DNA of 64,000 nt from Dipteris shenzhenensis (lineage: Eukaryota > Polypodiophyta > Polypodiopsida > Gleicheniales): assembly GCA_047967505.1 (NCBI GenBank), contig CM106541.1; one strand, written 5' to 3'. Positions 24,667 through 37,643 of the stretch are shown here, piece after piece. Every line of letters begins with the position of its first letter. Within the stretch, counting starts at the first letter, position 1. The position numbers were made by a program, and so were the translations under genes. The notes below the pieces were generated by a model. The model had not been told where the DNA came from. It saw nothing but the letters and a program-made list of their open reading frames with translations, and did no database searches.

Positions 24667-25019
24667 TGTTGGAACTTGGGGAGAGAGGAGAGCTTCATCA
24701 TGGAGGTGAGTGAGAACACATGAGATATAGCAATGGGTGTTCTATTCATTGTGAGAGAGAAGTCCCTCTTTTATAGAAATGGAGAGAGGGTGGCCTAAAT
24801 CAATGGCACCTCTTTTACATCAAAGGAGGTAGCTCTTAAATCATAGGAACTCCACAATCATAGGCATCACCCCATTTTGGGGCCTTTGTATTACATCATC
24901 ACCTGTGTCATGGTCTATGGCACTAAGTGTGCCTCTTCTACACACACACACACAACCATATGACTGCTAGTGGATGCACACGTGCACCTAGAAAGCCCTT
25001 GATCACACATATCCCAGCA
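24667..25019 (-). repeat. LTR of a minus-strand element (family C), 3' LTR
   Basis: 353-bp segment starting TGTTGGAAC and ending CCCAGCA (imperfect inverted ends). On its right lies TACCCCCCCTCAAGG, which on the minus strand is a polypurine tract directly before the LTR, so this is a 3' LTR. No partner LTR was found to the right. An (AC)n run lies near 24941. Confidence 0.65.
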
Positions 25020-26653
25020 TACCCCCCCTCAAGGGTTTGCCTCTTGCAATGTCAAGGATACATCTAGTCTCATAGTTTCTCATGCCATCTCATGGTGGTC
25101 AAGGACAAATCTATGGCTAGGATCTCATGCTAGCAAAGGTTCCCAAGGGTCAAGATTTACAAAAATGGGATAGACCCCCCCAAAATGGTTATCTCCCTTG
25201 CATGTACAAGGATTAATCATAGGCCTTTGTGTGGACCTAGTTTCTCATGTCTGCAAGAGGTACCATGGGAGCAAACACACATCACATGGCCTACATCATA
25301 TGGTGACTAGAGGTGATTCACAAAGACTATATGGACTAAATCAAAACTAGAACATTCTTTTTGGAGTACTAATCCAGGCAGAGAACCTCAAAATTGACTA
25401 CATGACCAAGTGATGATAAATAAATTTTAAAAGACAAAGTGCTCAAAAGGCACAGTCCTTGTCTTCTACCACAAAGTTTGATTCTTCATTTGTTGATGGA
25501 GTCTTTCCTTCAGGAAGATTTTCTTTTTTGTTGATGCAACTCTTCTTCACATGAAATGCTTCATTCTCTTTGGAGTCATTCCTCTCCCCTTCTTGGGCTT
25601 GTCTCTTGGAGAGCAGCTGTAGAGAAAACCTTTTGAGATGGCAATACTCCATAGTATGATTGGGTACTCCACAGAAGGCACATATCTTTTTCTTGGTGTT
25701 CATCTTGATGAAATATTCACCATTACACGGCTTTACTCTCATTCTAGGCTTCTATTGAAATGCTTTCCTCTGAGATATAGAATCAATGTTAGAGGAACAA
25801 TATGATGAAGGCATATTGGGAAGTTCTTACCACTAATATGGTAGTGTCTAGTCCCTTACAAATAAGTCTCCTTCTCCACAAGTATAATTGGTTGGAGAGA
25901 TAGTAAGATACCCCAAACTCTTAGCATAAAGGAAATACAATGTCTATTGCTTCAAAAAATAGCATTCAAGCATATTCACAAAACATAAATGCATCATGAG
26001 CTTTCCAAAAAACTGTCAAATTCAGGATAGTGCTCCAAAAGTGAAGCTGGAAAATGCTTTAGATCACTCAAAATGAGAAAGCATCCAAAAGCCCAAAGAT
26101 TACTCACATAATCATGAAACTTTCTAGCACTTAACCATGTTCAATGGTTCACAATAGAAGCATATATCACTGTTACCCCCAAATTGAGTAGTCTGAAATT
26201 GGAGGGTGTGCCAATTGAAGCTGAAGAGAAAAGCTTTGAGAGTGATTTCAAAGGCAAATGGAAGCTCTTACTGAGGACTACTTCCAATAGAGAGGATTGC
26301 CAAAAAAACGTGCAGCATTGCTCATGACAGTAGTGCCTTCTCCGACTGGTCTTTTGCTTGTTTCTCCTTATTCCAACAAGCATTTGAGCTCAAAATTCAT
26401 AAGCACCAAGCTCATAGTGTCCCCCACCCATGGCTAAGAGAAATTGGCAAAATATTGCATTAGTAGGCAGAATTTCTTGAAAGTTTGTCGAGCAGAGATC
26501 GTCTCGGCATGGGTTATAGAGGGCATCTCTCCCTAATTGCTTAGTGTCAAAGGTGCGCCCTAAGTAGAGGAAACTTTAGCTTATAGGGCTCTGGGAATGG
26601 TTGCTTAATGGAGGAGAATCGAGCTAAGCAAAATCTGGAGAGAAAGAGGACAG
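25020..26653 (-). mobile_element. Internal remnant of family C retroelement
   Basis: Sequence upstream (minus strand) of the family C LTR. The only recognisable coding piece is the zinc-knuckle fragment at 25443-25742; the rest (25.0-25.4 and 25.8-26.65 kb) shows no domain. The extent is inferred from position only. Confidence 0.4.
25443..25742 (-). pseudogene. Gag-like zinc-knuckle fragment
   Basis: A 99-codon minus-strand ORF with CAFCGVPNHTMEYC, a CX2CX4HX4C knuckle of the type found at the C-terminus of retroelement gag. It is followed by a lysine/glutamate-rich tail and lies 420 bp inside the LTR at 24667-25019. No protease or polymerase follows, so the element is non-autonomous or heavily deleted. 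A cellular CCHC protein fragment is possible but less likely here. Confidence 0.55.
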
Positions 26654-26768
26654 AATCCAGCTATTATTCATGGGCGGTGTACCAACCGCATGTGCAGCTA
26701 ACAAGTTGGTGGCATAAATGCACAACGGTCACCCTGGCATATCACGAGTGGAGCTCGATATCTCAACA
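26654..26768 (-). repeat. Truncated copia family B LTR
   Basis: Minus-strand copy of the first about 115 bp of the family B LTR (compare 20148-20262), including the TGTTGAGATATCGAGCTCC start at 26768 and the CCGCCCATGAATAATAGC segment. It breaks off abruptly at the left with no internal sequence attached. Confidence 0.85.
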
Positions 26769-29120
26769 TTAGATGCCCATTTTTTCAAGGTGGACATGGT
26801 GAACTAGAATATGAGGAATCACAATAGCCCACCTTTGTCACATTGCTCAAAGACATTGCTTGTTAAGAACAGAATTGCATAGCTAAGAATATCCTTAAGA
26901 GCTTGGGTTACAGTGGTCATTGGTGGACAATTATACTTAGAAGGAGCCTTAATGTCTTGCAATTATAGTGGTAATTGGTGGACAATTATACCAAGAAGGA
27001 GCCAATAGACTTATAAGAAGATGGGACTTAGCTTATGAGCAACTCATTTTAATTGAAGAGGCACACATGCAAGGAGTTACAAGTAGCAATTTTGCAGACA
27101 AGCTCATAGGTTTATGGTGGAGTATCATATTTTTCCCATCAATATTATAGAAGGTATGATGGTTGTTAAAGAGCTAGATGAATCAACCATGGGAAATATT
27201 TTATGATAGTGGGTCGACTTCATGGGCTTATTTTAGCTAGTCCCCCAACCAGCCCAAAATAAGTACATCCTAATAGCAGCTAACTATGCCGCAACATTGG
27301 TTAAAGCTAACGCACTAACAGAACCGCACTAACAGAACCTTGTGCATAGTACTTCTCAATTTCTATTTGAGAATGTGATCCATAGGTTTAGATGCCCAAT
27401 AAAATTTTTTTTGGTAGTGAGCAAAGCACACATTTCATGAAGAAAATTTTCTATATCCTTACTTGAGAGTTCACGGTCATGCATTGATAGCCACAAGGTA
27501 TTACCCCAATTTAATGGACAAGTTACAACCACAAACAAAGTGCTAAAATCCATACTCACCAAAATGATCAACCTTAATAAGGCTAATTGCAATTTCAAAT
27601 TGAATGTTGCCTTGTAGTATGGGCATACATAATCACCCATAATATGATGACCTCATTAACCCATTCCAAATGGCCTTTGTGCTAGAAATAGTCATCGCAT
27701 TGGAATTCCTAATTTTGAGTCTTTGAGTGCTGATTGAAGCTAAGCATGAAGATCAAATGGCATGTTAGGACCCTTTGAAGTGGCCAAGCTTAAAGCTTGA
27801 ATGGCATGGAACCTTCTGAGTGGCCAAGGATTTCACCAATGGCACTCTATATTGGAAGACCTCCAAGGAATTGCAATGTCCAAGCTGGTTAATGGAAGCA
27901 AGGTCAAGATGTGGCAAGTTGAAACCTATCACATCAACACTCAAGATTTTGAGAGATCAAGTGAATGTGTGGAAAATATTATCACATGCATCACGACCCC
28001 AAAGGAATTTTGTTGCCATAAGGATACAATTGGATCCTACCCATGTGTAAGATGATAGCCTTGCATGCACAAGACACCCTTTATAATTGTTGCCACCGAT
28101 TCACCATAATAAATACATGCAGCACTCTTATCAACACTCTACCTTGGCCCCTTACACTATATCATTTTATTTATATCCCTTTTTCTCATGGATAATGTCT
28201 CCCAAATCATAGATTAGGCAAATACTATTAGGGTGGTGAGGAAATTTTAATGCAATATAAATAATGTTCATCTTCCTTATGTAGAGGAGACGATAGCTGG
28301 TGCCTTTTTGACAAGCAAGACTTGCATCCTTTAATAAGAGCTAATCTTGGAACTTATTTAAGGAGGAAGATATGAAACAACCCATTGAGAGTTTCAACTT
28401 TGAGGATGTCAAAATCAAGATTCTAAAAAATACAATGCCCATTATAATGAAATTCATGCTAGAAGATTTCACATGACAAAAGGCAAATAAAGAGCAATAA
28501 TTGCCTCTCAATAAGGGTTATAATTGCCTTTTCCAATAATGAAGCTTCACCACTTTCACCAACGTACCTTCAACTCTTGCAAAGCAAGAAAATCTAGTCT
28601 AATATTCCTTTTTCTAGGCCAATGCTTTAATAGCATTGACTTCATGTCATTTGTCAAGCCCTATACATGCAAGCTTGATAAAATAAAAGATGTCTACTGG
28701 TTTAATATCATCAAATTAGCCATTTTTCTTTTCTTTTTTTATCATTTCTTATCTAATCATGTTACACTCGTGAAATGTCAAACATATATTGCAACTACTA
28801 TCATAAGGTTGGACATAATGAAAGCCTAATGAAAGATATTACTAGAGTGGAGCAAGCACTAGAGACCCTTAGTCATGAGAGCACAATCTCATGAGCTAAG
28901 GGCATGAGGTTTCATGCTATCAAGGTATGAGTTGTGTAGAGCCTTGGGATCTATGTCCAATGATTGGCTTTGGTATCAAGTGAGCATGTGTGTTAACGAA
29001 AATTAAAATTAAACATGATCACAAATTCATGATTTACCAAAACCATAGAAAACCAAGAACAAGGAAACAAGTGGGGGAGAGAAGAGAAAGAGAGAGAAAC
29101 ACTAAATGGGTCCAATAGAT
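26769..29120. other. Unassigned sequence
   Basis: No recognised gene. A 52-bp tandem duplication (TTGGTGGACAATTATAC) lies at about 26916-27005. A 94-codon minus ORF (27356-27640) and a 101-codon plus ORF (28524-28829) have no features I recognise. The AT-rich part from 28.1 to 29.1 kb shows nothing beyond a T-rich run near 28725-28740. Confidence 0.4.
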
Positions 29121-29129
29121 GGTGGCTCT

Positions 29130-31733
29130 TGCTTCTATCATCATGGTCAAAAAATATCTTCAAGAGATCTTATAGCTCAAGGGTGATGCCTCGCCTCAGT
29201 CGATCTCCCCTAAGGAGAGCTGAAATAGGTCACACCTCGATTGTGTGTGCTATGATCGGTGTACGGTCTCTATGCCCCTCATCTAGCCATGCACCCTCCA
29301 CTGATCCATATATCTCTCATGTCGACTAGATCCTCCTCCTCTATCCCAAAGTGCCCTGGGGCCGAGTCAAATGCATAGAAATCCGTGAGATGTCTCTGCA
29401 CTTGGTCTACATCGATACCCTGTGGTCCCATCCACCTGCTCTTTGATATGTCATCATAGTATCTCCTTCTGTCACCGCATCTCCATCAGGTAGAGCCCAA
29501 TACAGACCTGCTCCTGGAAGTGGATCAGTTGTGAGAGTGGCCAAAGCTGTACCCCTCCTGAAAAAGGTAGTGGTAGCACCCTCGGATCTCATAGTAGGCT
29601 AGGCTGACACATAGAAAGTGCTCATTTATCTCGAGCACCCCCATCGTGCACAACTTGCAAGTCCGTTGCTCTTTGGGTATGCATGTAGCTCTCCCTATCT
29701 CGACGATCCTCAATTGATGGGACGAGACCTGTATCTATCTGATGGCAATCCTCAGTGCATGTGAGACTCCTCTGTCCTCGAGATACTGAGGTCTGATGAC
29801 GAGCCCATCTTTTGATACTCTCAGAAAGTGGTCATAGTAGAGTTGGGTCTTGGTGGGGAACTCTTGATCCCCCCCCCCAAGTGCGAGATGTGTGGAGCTA
29901 GAGGAGATCTAACCGTATGATGCGGTTAACTGCGGTTAATCTCATCTTGTGGGATCGATTCGAGCGGTGCATCCATGCTATACTGAAACGGGGGAAGCCG
30001 ATCCATCTGAATGTCATGACTAGCAAATCATGCAGTGACGCATGCAAAGCATACTGTACCTGCCCCACTCTCAGATAGTCGTATGGAGGACTCTAGTGCC
30101 AGCCTCGGAAGTCTCTCACAAGGTAGGTCCCAAACTCTGTGGAGGAAAGTCACTATCTGAAAAATGGCATCAACCTAGAGAGGGGTCATGGCAAACTCTG
30201 CATGTACTATCTGATGGGGGACCGAGGGCTGATTTTGAATCATCCTCGAGCCCATAATCACCTATAGCTGCTTGAATCTCTTCCATTTTGCTGTAGAAAT
30301 ATCACACCCCCAAAAAGGTGCTGCATTCATGGCGGTCGGCCTCACTAGAGTGTCGAAAATCTAACACTTTGTTAGTGGATCTTGGAAGCACTGTCGCTGT
30401 AGTCGGGCCAAGGCACCATGCCCTTGTGTGAGACGTGCTCTAGCTACATGGGTCATCGTGAAAACTGGCCCTGTGAAAACTGCACCCAAGTATTTGTAGG
30501 ATTGCACAATCTCCACTAGCTGACTCTGGTATATAAAGCTATGTCAGTGAAGTGTTGCATAAGAGGTGTTGAAAATCATGACCTTGGTCTTCCCAAGGTT
30601 AACCATCAGGTCTCTCTCTTTGCAAAACACCTCTAGGGCATCTAGATGTCTATGTAGTCCCTGTGCCGAAGATGATAGGAGGACTATGTCATCCGTATAC
30701 AGTAGGATCTATATCATCAAGTCTGCTAGTGGTGCTCCCTCACCTCCTAGGCAATCTATGAAAGATGTAATCTCATCAATGTAGAGCCCGAAGAGAGTCG
30801 GTGAGAGAGGGCATCCCTGCTTTACTTAGATCGTGCTCTCAACCCAGTTTGATAAGCATCCTGGGACACGAATTCTCCCTCTATCTAACTCGTATAGGCT
30901 CACCAGCCCCAGATCAAGACCTCTGGAATCTGCATATCCTGTACTCTCCTTATCATGCAGGATTGTGGGACAATGTTGAAGGCCTTTTGAAAGTCTACAA
31001 AACAAGTTAGACTTTCTGGCGTCTCGACCTTGCCTCCTCAATGATAGCCCTCAAGGTGAAGATGTGATCTAGAGTGGAGTGTTGTCTTCGAAAACCTGCC
31101 TGCCCTAGAGCTCACGTGGCCCATGTGCCTCTGTATGGTTGCTGATCTCCATCTCCAGTATCGATCCATAGATCTTGGCCAGCGTGTGGCCAGTCATGAG
31201 AGTGCAATAGTTTCCAATATCCATGGGGTTGTCTGCCTTGTGTATCGGCACTATGGTGGTGGTACTCCATGAGGGTGGAAAGCCATGACATATGGCATGG
31301 TTGAACATCTGTGCTAGTACCGGAGCCAAAACCACCTATCCATGATCAAAATGCTCAGTCCGTAGTCCCTCATGCTCTTGTGCTCTCCGATTGTGAAGCC
31401 GGCTGAGTGCGCACGTTCTATGCAATGAACAAGTGGCAAGTGGTGGGCCGGGGCATAGTGGACATATCAGGTGGCGCCCCCATCGGGACATCATAAAGAG
31501 AGCATGCATAAGTGTGCCAAACACTTGGGTCTGTGATGGGTATAGGTGGTTTCCCCTCTAATAGAAACCCCCAACCAATGGTGGGAACGCCCCCTCAAAA
31601 TGAACTAATCACCTCGTCCATTCTACGGATGAGGAAGGCTCGTCGCTTGCGATGTGTTAGTAGCCGTGAAACCCGCTATGCCTCGAATGATGTCAGGTGG
31701 CCAAGGGGTCACTCGCATGTGAGGTGAGCTCTC
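29130..31733 (-). pseudogene. LINE A ORF2, reverse transcriptase and C-terminal part
   Basis: Readable minus-strand reverse transcriptase with many stops and frameshifts. Seen: FNHAICHGFPPSWSTTTIVP followed by GNY and GHTLAKIYGSIL (about 31335-31105), QGCPLSPTLFGLYIDEI (about 30830-30775), and the catalytic box YTDDIVLLSS (about 30700-30670) followed by NLGKTKVMIFN. Further on, a zinc-binding segment (29713-29525) has CKLC...EHFLCV, as in the tail of plant LINE polymerases. The YTDD form and QGCPLSPTLF are unlike the YADD and QGDPLSP common in plant L1 elements, so the clade deserves checking. Confidence 0.82.
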
Positions 31734-31902
31734 TGAGAGTGCTCTCAACGGAAGCAAGAATGGAAGAGGGAGAGAGAGAAATAGAGAGCCACAAGTTTTG
31801 GTGGGTGCAGAACCACCCTAATCTTCTTTTTCATTCATTTATATATGTGTTTGAGTATTGTACATAGCCGGGGTAAAGGCAAAGTGACCTTTAACCCCCA
31901 CA
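31734..31902 (-). repeat. 3' LTR, copia family A copy 2
   Basis: 169-bp LTR next to a polypurine tract on its inner side. Confidence 0.95.
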
Positions 31903-31955
31903 ACCTCCCACTTAAAGGACAATGTGCCTTTAAGGGAGAACAACCAGTGAGCATA

Positions 31956-34900
31956 CTATCCAATGCCCATCAATACACGATAATACTCAAACCGCTGACT
32001 AGGTAGACTCTTCGTCAGCATATCTGCAGGGTTATCATCTGTATGAACCTTGACAAGCTCTATGCACTTGTCCTCAAGTACCTCCCTGACGAAATGGTAC
32101 CTGACCTCAATGTCTTTGGTCTTTGCATGAAAGACCGGATTCCGTGCTAGCTGAATAGCACTCATGGAATCACTATGCAATGTCGGTACACCTGTATGAA
32201 TCCCCAAATCTCCCACTAGCCGATCAAGCCATATAGCCTCCTTGCAACCCTCTGTGGCTACAACATACTCAGCCTCTGTGGTAGACAAAGCAACACACTT
32301 CTGTGCGCGAGACATCCACGACACTGCACCACCTGCAAAGGTGAACACATAACCAGAAGTGGATCTCCTACTATCCACATGCCCTGCATAGTCTGAATCT
32401 GTGTACCCAAGTACACGCATGTCTCCTTTACCAAAGCAGATGCACATCTCCTTGGTACCCTTCATGTACCTCATGATGCACTTAACTGCCTCCCAATGCC
32501 TCTTTCCTGGATTAGCCATATACCGGCTAACAACTCCCACTACAAATGCAATGTCTAGTCTAGTAGCTATCATAGCATACATAAGACTCCCAACTGCTGA
32601 TGCATAAGGAACCTTGGCCATCATGGCCCTCTCCTCATCTGATTTGGGACTATCTGTATGACTCAGTTTCACATATGGAGGCAATGGATTACTCACTGCC
32701 TTCCCCCCCTCCATATTGAAATGCTGCAATACTTTTGTAACATACTCTTTTTGTGAAAGCCAAAGGAGTTTTCTACTCCGATCACGAGTAATGCGCATAC
32801 CAAGAATATGACCTGCAAATCCCAAATCCTTCATATCAAAGGCCTCATGCAACTTGGCCTTTAATGCATCTAGCTCATAAGTCTTCTTGCTAGCCAATAG
32901 CATATCATCCACATATAGTGCTAGGATTATCAGGCTATTATCCTTAGCCCTTTTAGTGTAGAGGCAATGATCAATTTCACTCCTTCTAAAACCCTGGGAC
33001 CGAATGAAAGCATCAAACTTCTGATACCATTCTCTAGGCACTTGCTTAAGACCATAGAGACTCTTCTTCAGCTTGCAAACTAAATGCTCTTTGCCCTTTT
33101 CTTCAAAGCCTTCCGACTGCACCATGTAAATTTCCTCATGCAAATCCCCATGCAAGAAAGCTGTCTTGACATCCATCTGCATAAGCTCCATATCCTCTGC
33201 TGCCACTAGTCCAAGCATGCATCTAAGTGTGGTCATCTTCACAATTGGAGAGAATATCTCATCAAAGTCTACACCCTTCTCTTGCTTGAACCCTTTAGCA
33301 ACCAAACGGGCCTTGTACCTAGGCACATCATCACCTGTGACCTTCATTTTGTAGACCCATTTGCATGGCAATGCTTTCTTTCCATGTGGCAAAGAAACCA
33401 AGTCCCAAGTCTTATTCTTCATAAGTGAACTCATCTCTGATTGCATAGCATACTCCCACTTGCGTTGATCCTCGCGCATCATAGCCTCTTTGTAGCAAGA
33501 AGGCTCCCCGCAATCAGTAAGCATCACATAGTCTACCCCTAGAATAAACTTATCAGGTGGTCTAGACACTCTAGAAGATCTTCTCAAGGGCATTTCAGCT
33601 TGCTGTCCCACCTGCATATCAGCCACATTTGGCTCATCATTTCCACCAATAGATGATCCATCATCTACCCTTGATTGTATACCTGTGGGAGTACTTGGTG
33701 GTACCATTTCTTGCACATTTGGTGCATGGACAGCTTGCTATCTATCAACATATGCAAGTGGATTCACATCCTGGAAAGTGATTCTCCTCATTTCCACATC
33801 CCTCATGGGTGCCTTATGCATCTTCTTCTCATTGAAGACCACATCATGGCTGCGTATGATCTTCTTTGCTTATGGATCCTAGAGACGATAGCCCATCTCT
33901 CCACTTTCACCATAACCCAGAAAGATGCATTTCCTAGACTTAGGATCTAGCTTCTTTTGAAGCTCTTTCGTCACATGTGCATATGCCTCACACCCAAATA
34001 TACGCAAATGAGAGTAAGAGGGCTTCTTGCCACTCCATGCCTCTTCAGGAATACCACCATCCAAACTCTTACTAGGTGATCTATTGATCACATGCACTGC
34101 AGTCTTCATTGCCTCAGCCCAAAAACCACCAGAAAGACTTGCATTGGAAAGCATGCATTGCAACCTTTCTTGAATGGTACGGTTCATCTTTTCTGCAACT
34201 GGATTTTGTTCTGGAGTATGAGGGGATGTGAGCTCCCTCTTAGTCCCACGTGTATCACAGAAATGCTGAAAGTCATGAGAGAGATACTCTCCACCATTGT
34301 CAGTCCGTAGGCATTTAAGCGTTCTACCTGACTGATTCTCAACCAAGGCCAGCCGTTTCTGAAATACCTGGAACACATCACTCTTCCGAGCTATAGCATA
34401 AGCCCACACTTTCCTAGTTGCATCATCAATGAATGTCACATAGTATTCAGCCCCGCCTAATGACCGTGTAGGCATGGGACCACATACATCTGAATGCACC
34501 AAATCAAGCTTTTCAAACTCTTTCTTTCCCCTTCTTTTATGGGCTGATTTAGTCTGCTTCCCATAGAGACAGTGCTCACAAAATTCAAAACCAGAGAAAC
34601 TCAAATGTGGTACATAACCCAAACGGCATAAGAGTTTCATTCCATTTTGGCTCATGTGCCCCAACCTGCAATGCCACAAAGAAGTGCTTGGCTGCTCGGT
34701 TATTGCAACAACATGATCAAATACCCCTGATACATGTAAGGGATACAAAGTCCCACACTTGGCACCCCTGGCCAAAAGCATAGAGCCCTTTTGCATTTTC
34801 CAACTCTGAAAGCCAAAAGTGGTGTGAAAACCAGCATCATCTAGCTGACCCACTGAAATAAGACTCTTGGTCAGCTTAGGCACATGTCTCACATGTTTCA

Positions 34901-36024
34901 AAACAAATGCAGACCCATTTGCAAAAGAAAACTTTATGTCACCTACTCCCACTATGTCACATGCATAGTCATTTCCAAGATGCACACAACCTGTCTTTCC
35001 ACTGTCATAAGTGGAGAACCATTCCCTATGGGGAGTAACATGGAATGAAGCACCAGAATCCAAAATCCAATCCTGGGAATATGCATCATCTGAAGTGGTA
35101 AGCAACTCTGTAGATAAACTAGACATGAAGAGAATGTCATTGTCACCATCATGTGTGACTGCATTGATCTCCTCGATCTTCACTTTTCCTTTGTCCTCCC
35201 TTGGACTCTCTTCCTTTTGATTTGCACCCCAATTTGCATTCTTTTTCTTATCCTTTTGCTTTCTTTTCAGCTTGTAGCAATCCTTTTTCATATGGCCCTT
35301 CTTGCCACAATGGTAACACTCAATGTTCCGTGCCCTGGATTTGCTACGAGACTTCCCTCTTTCTTGTGACTTCCCCCTGAACTGTGATCTACCCCTTTGC
35401 ACATTTAAGGCTGCATCCTGCTTGTTGCCGTCCATAGACTTCCGTCTAATCTCCTCGGCCAACAAGCTACCCACAACATCATCAAATTTCAGTACTCCAC
35501 TAGGTGCAGAGTTACTGACAGCTGTACGGAAGGTATCCCATAAGGATGGCAATGAACATAAGAGAAATATTGCCTTAGTCTCCGCATCAAAATTCATTTT
35601 CTGAGCCTGAAGCTGGCTAAAAATAATATTGAATTCATTCAAGTGAGAAGTAATGGAGACCCCTTCCTTCATCTGCAGCTCAAACAACCTCTTCATGAGG
35701 TAAACTTTATTAGAGGCAGTTTCCTTCTCATAAATAAGTGGCACACAGTTTCTTCCACAAATCTTCCGTAGTCTGCTCATTTACTACTGTGAAATAAACT
35801 GACTCTGCAAGATGAAGTCTAATAGTAGACTTTGCTAATGCATCCAACTCATTCCAATCATCCTCAGACATATCTGCAGGCTTAGCTTCAATACCTGCCA
35901 AGGGTTTAATTTGCTTCTTTTGAATAAGCACATCCCTTATTTGTTCTTTCCACAAAGAGAAGTTTGTCCCATCAAACTTTTTAATGCTGAAAAACTCCTT
36001 TTCAGACATGGAAGAGGATGCCAT
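31956..36024 (-). pseudogene. gag-pol of copia family A copy 2
   Basis: Minus-strand gag-pol from the ATG at 36024-36022. Long open stretches remain: gag N-terminus (to 35728), gag-protease-integrase (35780-33879, 633 codons) and reverse transcriptase-RNase H (33716-31956, 586 codons). Seen: knuckle CYHCGKKGHMKKDC, protease LDSGASFHVT, integrase HSDVCGPM and RTDNGGEYLS, reverse transcriptase LYVDDMLLA and RNase H end PADMLTKSLP. Only a few lesions: a 4-bp insertion near 35735 in gag, and near 33865-33880 a TGG to TAG and a GAA to TAA change plus a frame break between integrase and reverse transcriptase. Copia elements normally encode all this in one frame. Confidence 0.94.
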
Positions 36025-37460
36025 GATGCAAATGAAACAAAATCCCAAATGCTAGTGCCTGCAAGAGAGAATCACACCAAATACCAGGTGCACCCAAATG
36101 TGTATGCCACAATAGAGTGAAATATCACCAAATTTCAAAGCTCAAAGCATCAAAAGATGCATCTGACTCATGTGCATATACTATGCATCCATATGAGCAA
36201 ATCTGGCCCAAAAAAAATTGCCAATAAGTGCCAAATGAGTCAAGCATAAACACCGTCCACTGGCATATGCATCAATAATATCTCATCCAAGAGAGCATAG
36301 CACTATCAGTGCATCACCTGCAATGTGTCAAAGCTGTCCCTCAGCATAAAATAGCATCCATGTGCAAAGCGTCCATAAAAATAGCATCCCACAAGGCAAT
36401 TTGGGCCTATCAGCACATCCAATAAGGACCGTAATGCATCCAAATGGCGTATAAATCATCCACTACAACCCAATGCATACCACAAATGAGCACACACTGC
36501 TCAAACTACAACCAGAGTGATCTACATAAGGTATGCTCAAGAAATCATAGTCCCACGGTAATGAGCACTACTGAAAATAGAACCTGAGATGCCTCAAAAC
36601 ATGGACGCCATTGCATAATCGGACTCAACAAGAAAATTTGCAAATATCTCTCTTCTGTCAGAACTCCAAAATCCCAACCGATGAGTGAGAAATGGGAGTC
36701 AACACTTATCCACTGCCATGTGGCATAAATCTAAGGTTTCAAAACCTTAGAATGAAAAATGCATAACAGAGAGACGAAATCGAATACACAGAGATCTATA
36801 ACTCTGAAAATCCTCCACCGAATCGCGCAAGAACTGATAGGTAGGGGTTTTTGGGCGTCCGGAACGCAATGGGATAGACGGTTTTGGAAACTGTGGTCTC
36901 AATCACTGGGTCCAACACACGGACTGAAAAACGTTTTTGGAAACAGAGATGTTTGTAAACTCCACCGGAGTGCGAATGATGAGCAACATAGAAGTTTTAG
37001 GACCTCCTGAGTCCACCAGAACTGACAGATCTGCAAATGGTTGCTCCAAACTTGAGTTCCAACACCCGGGCAAAAAACGCAGAAACTGACACAGTGAGTC
37101 AGAAATCCAATGAAATGATCCCAGATTCAAGAATGAAGGTGTTTCCAGGCTCCTGAAGTAATGTGGACACCAAAAGCAAGCAATAGTTGCCTCTACAAGT
37201 CAATATGGAGTCTCTGTCATCGAACGGAACATCGAACGGAACAGGGAAAAGCTCAAAATACGACTTTTTCTTTGAAAACTCTTAACAGGCTCTCAAAACC
37301 ACTTCGTAAAACCAAAGTGACTTTTCCAAAGATTCCTCCAAGGTCTCTGCACACTTAGATGCAAGTAAAGTCACCCACAAAGCTTCCCACAGAGTTTCTC
37401 CTTCCTCCCACAGAGCTACTGAGCTTCAAGCATTCACGCACACTCAGCTAGATCACCCGG
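36025..37460 (-). other. Long 5' leader of copia family A copy 2
   Basis: Aligns with the leader of copy 1 (8949-10376). Contains a minus-strand ORF of 75 codons (36903-37130) sharing its frame and stop with the 81-codon ORF in copy 1. Confidence 0.8.
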
Positions 37461-37472
37461 GCTCTGATACCA
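37461..37472 (-). other. Primer-binding site, tRNA-iMet, family A copy 2
   Basis: Minus strand reads TGGTATCAGAGC two bases inside the 5' LTR. Confidence 0.92.
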
Positions 37473-37474
37473 AT

Positions 37475-37643
37475 CGAGAGTGCTCTCAACGGAAGCAAGA
37501 ATGGAAGAGGGAGAGAGAGAAACAGAGAGCCACAAGTTTTGGTGGGTGCAGAACCGTCCTAATCTTCTTTTTCATTCATTTATATATGTGTTTGAGTATT
37601 GTACATAACCGGGGTAAAGGCACAGTGACCTTTAACCCCCACA
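37475..37643 (-). repeat. 5' LTR, copia family A copy 2
   Basis: 169-bp LTR; its inner end reads CGAGAG where the other three copies read TGAGAG. Followed by the CTCTC target duplication. Confidence 0.94.

Larger units (their letters stand above)
31734..37643 (-). mobile_element. Copia family A, copy 2, full length, nested in LINE A
   Basis: A complete 5910-bp minus-strand Ty1/copia. LTRs of 169 bp at 31734-31902 and 37475-37643 differ at about six positions (3.6 percent); the right one starts CG rather than TG. The 5-bp target duplication CTCTC lies at 31729-31733 and 37644-37648. The primer-binding site is at 37461-37472. The coding region is more intact than in copy 1 although its LTRs are more diverged. 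Confidence 0.96.
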
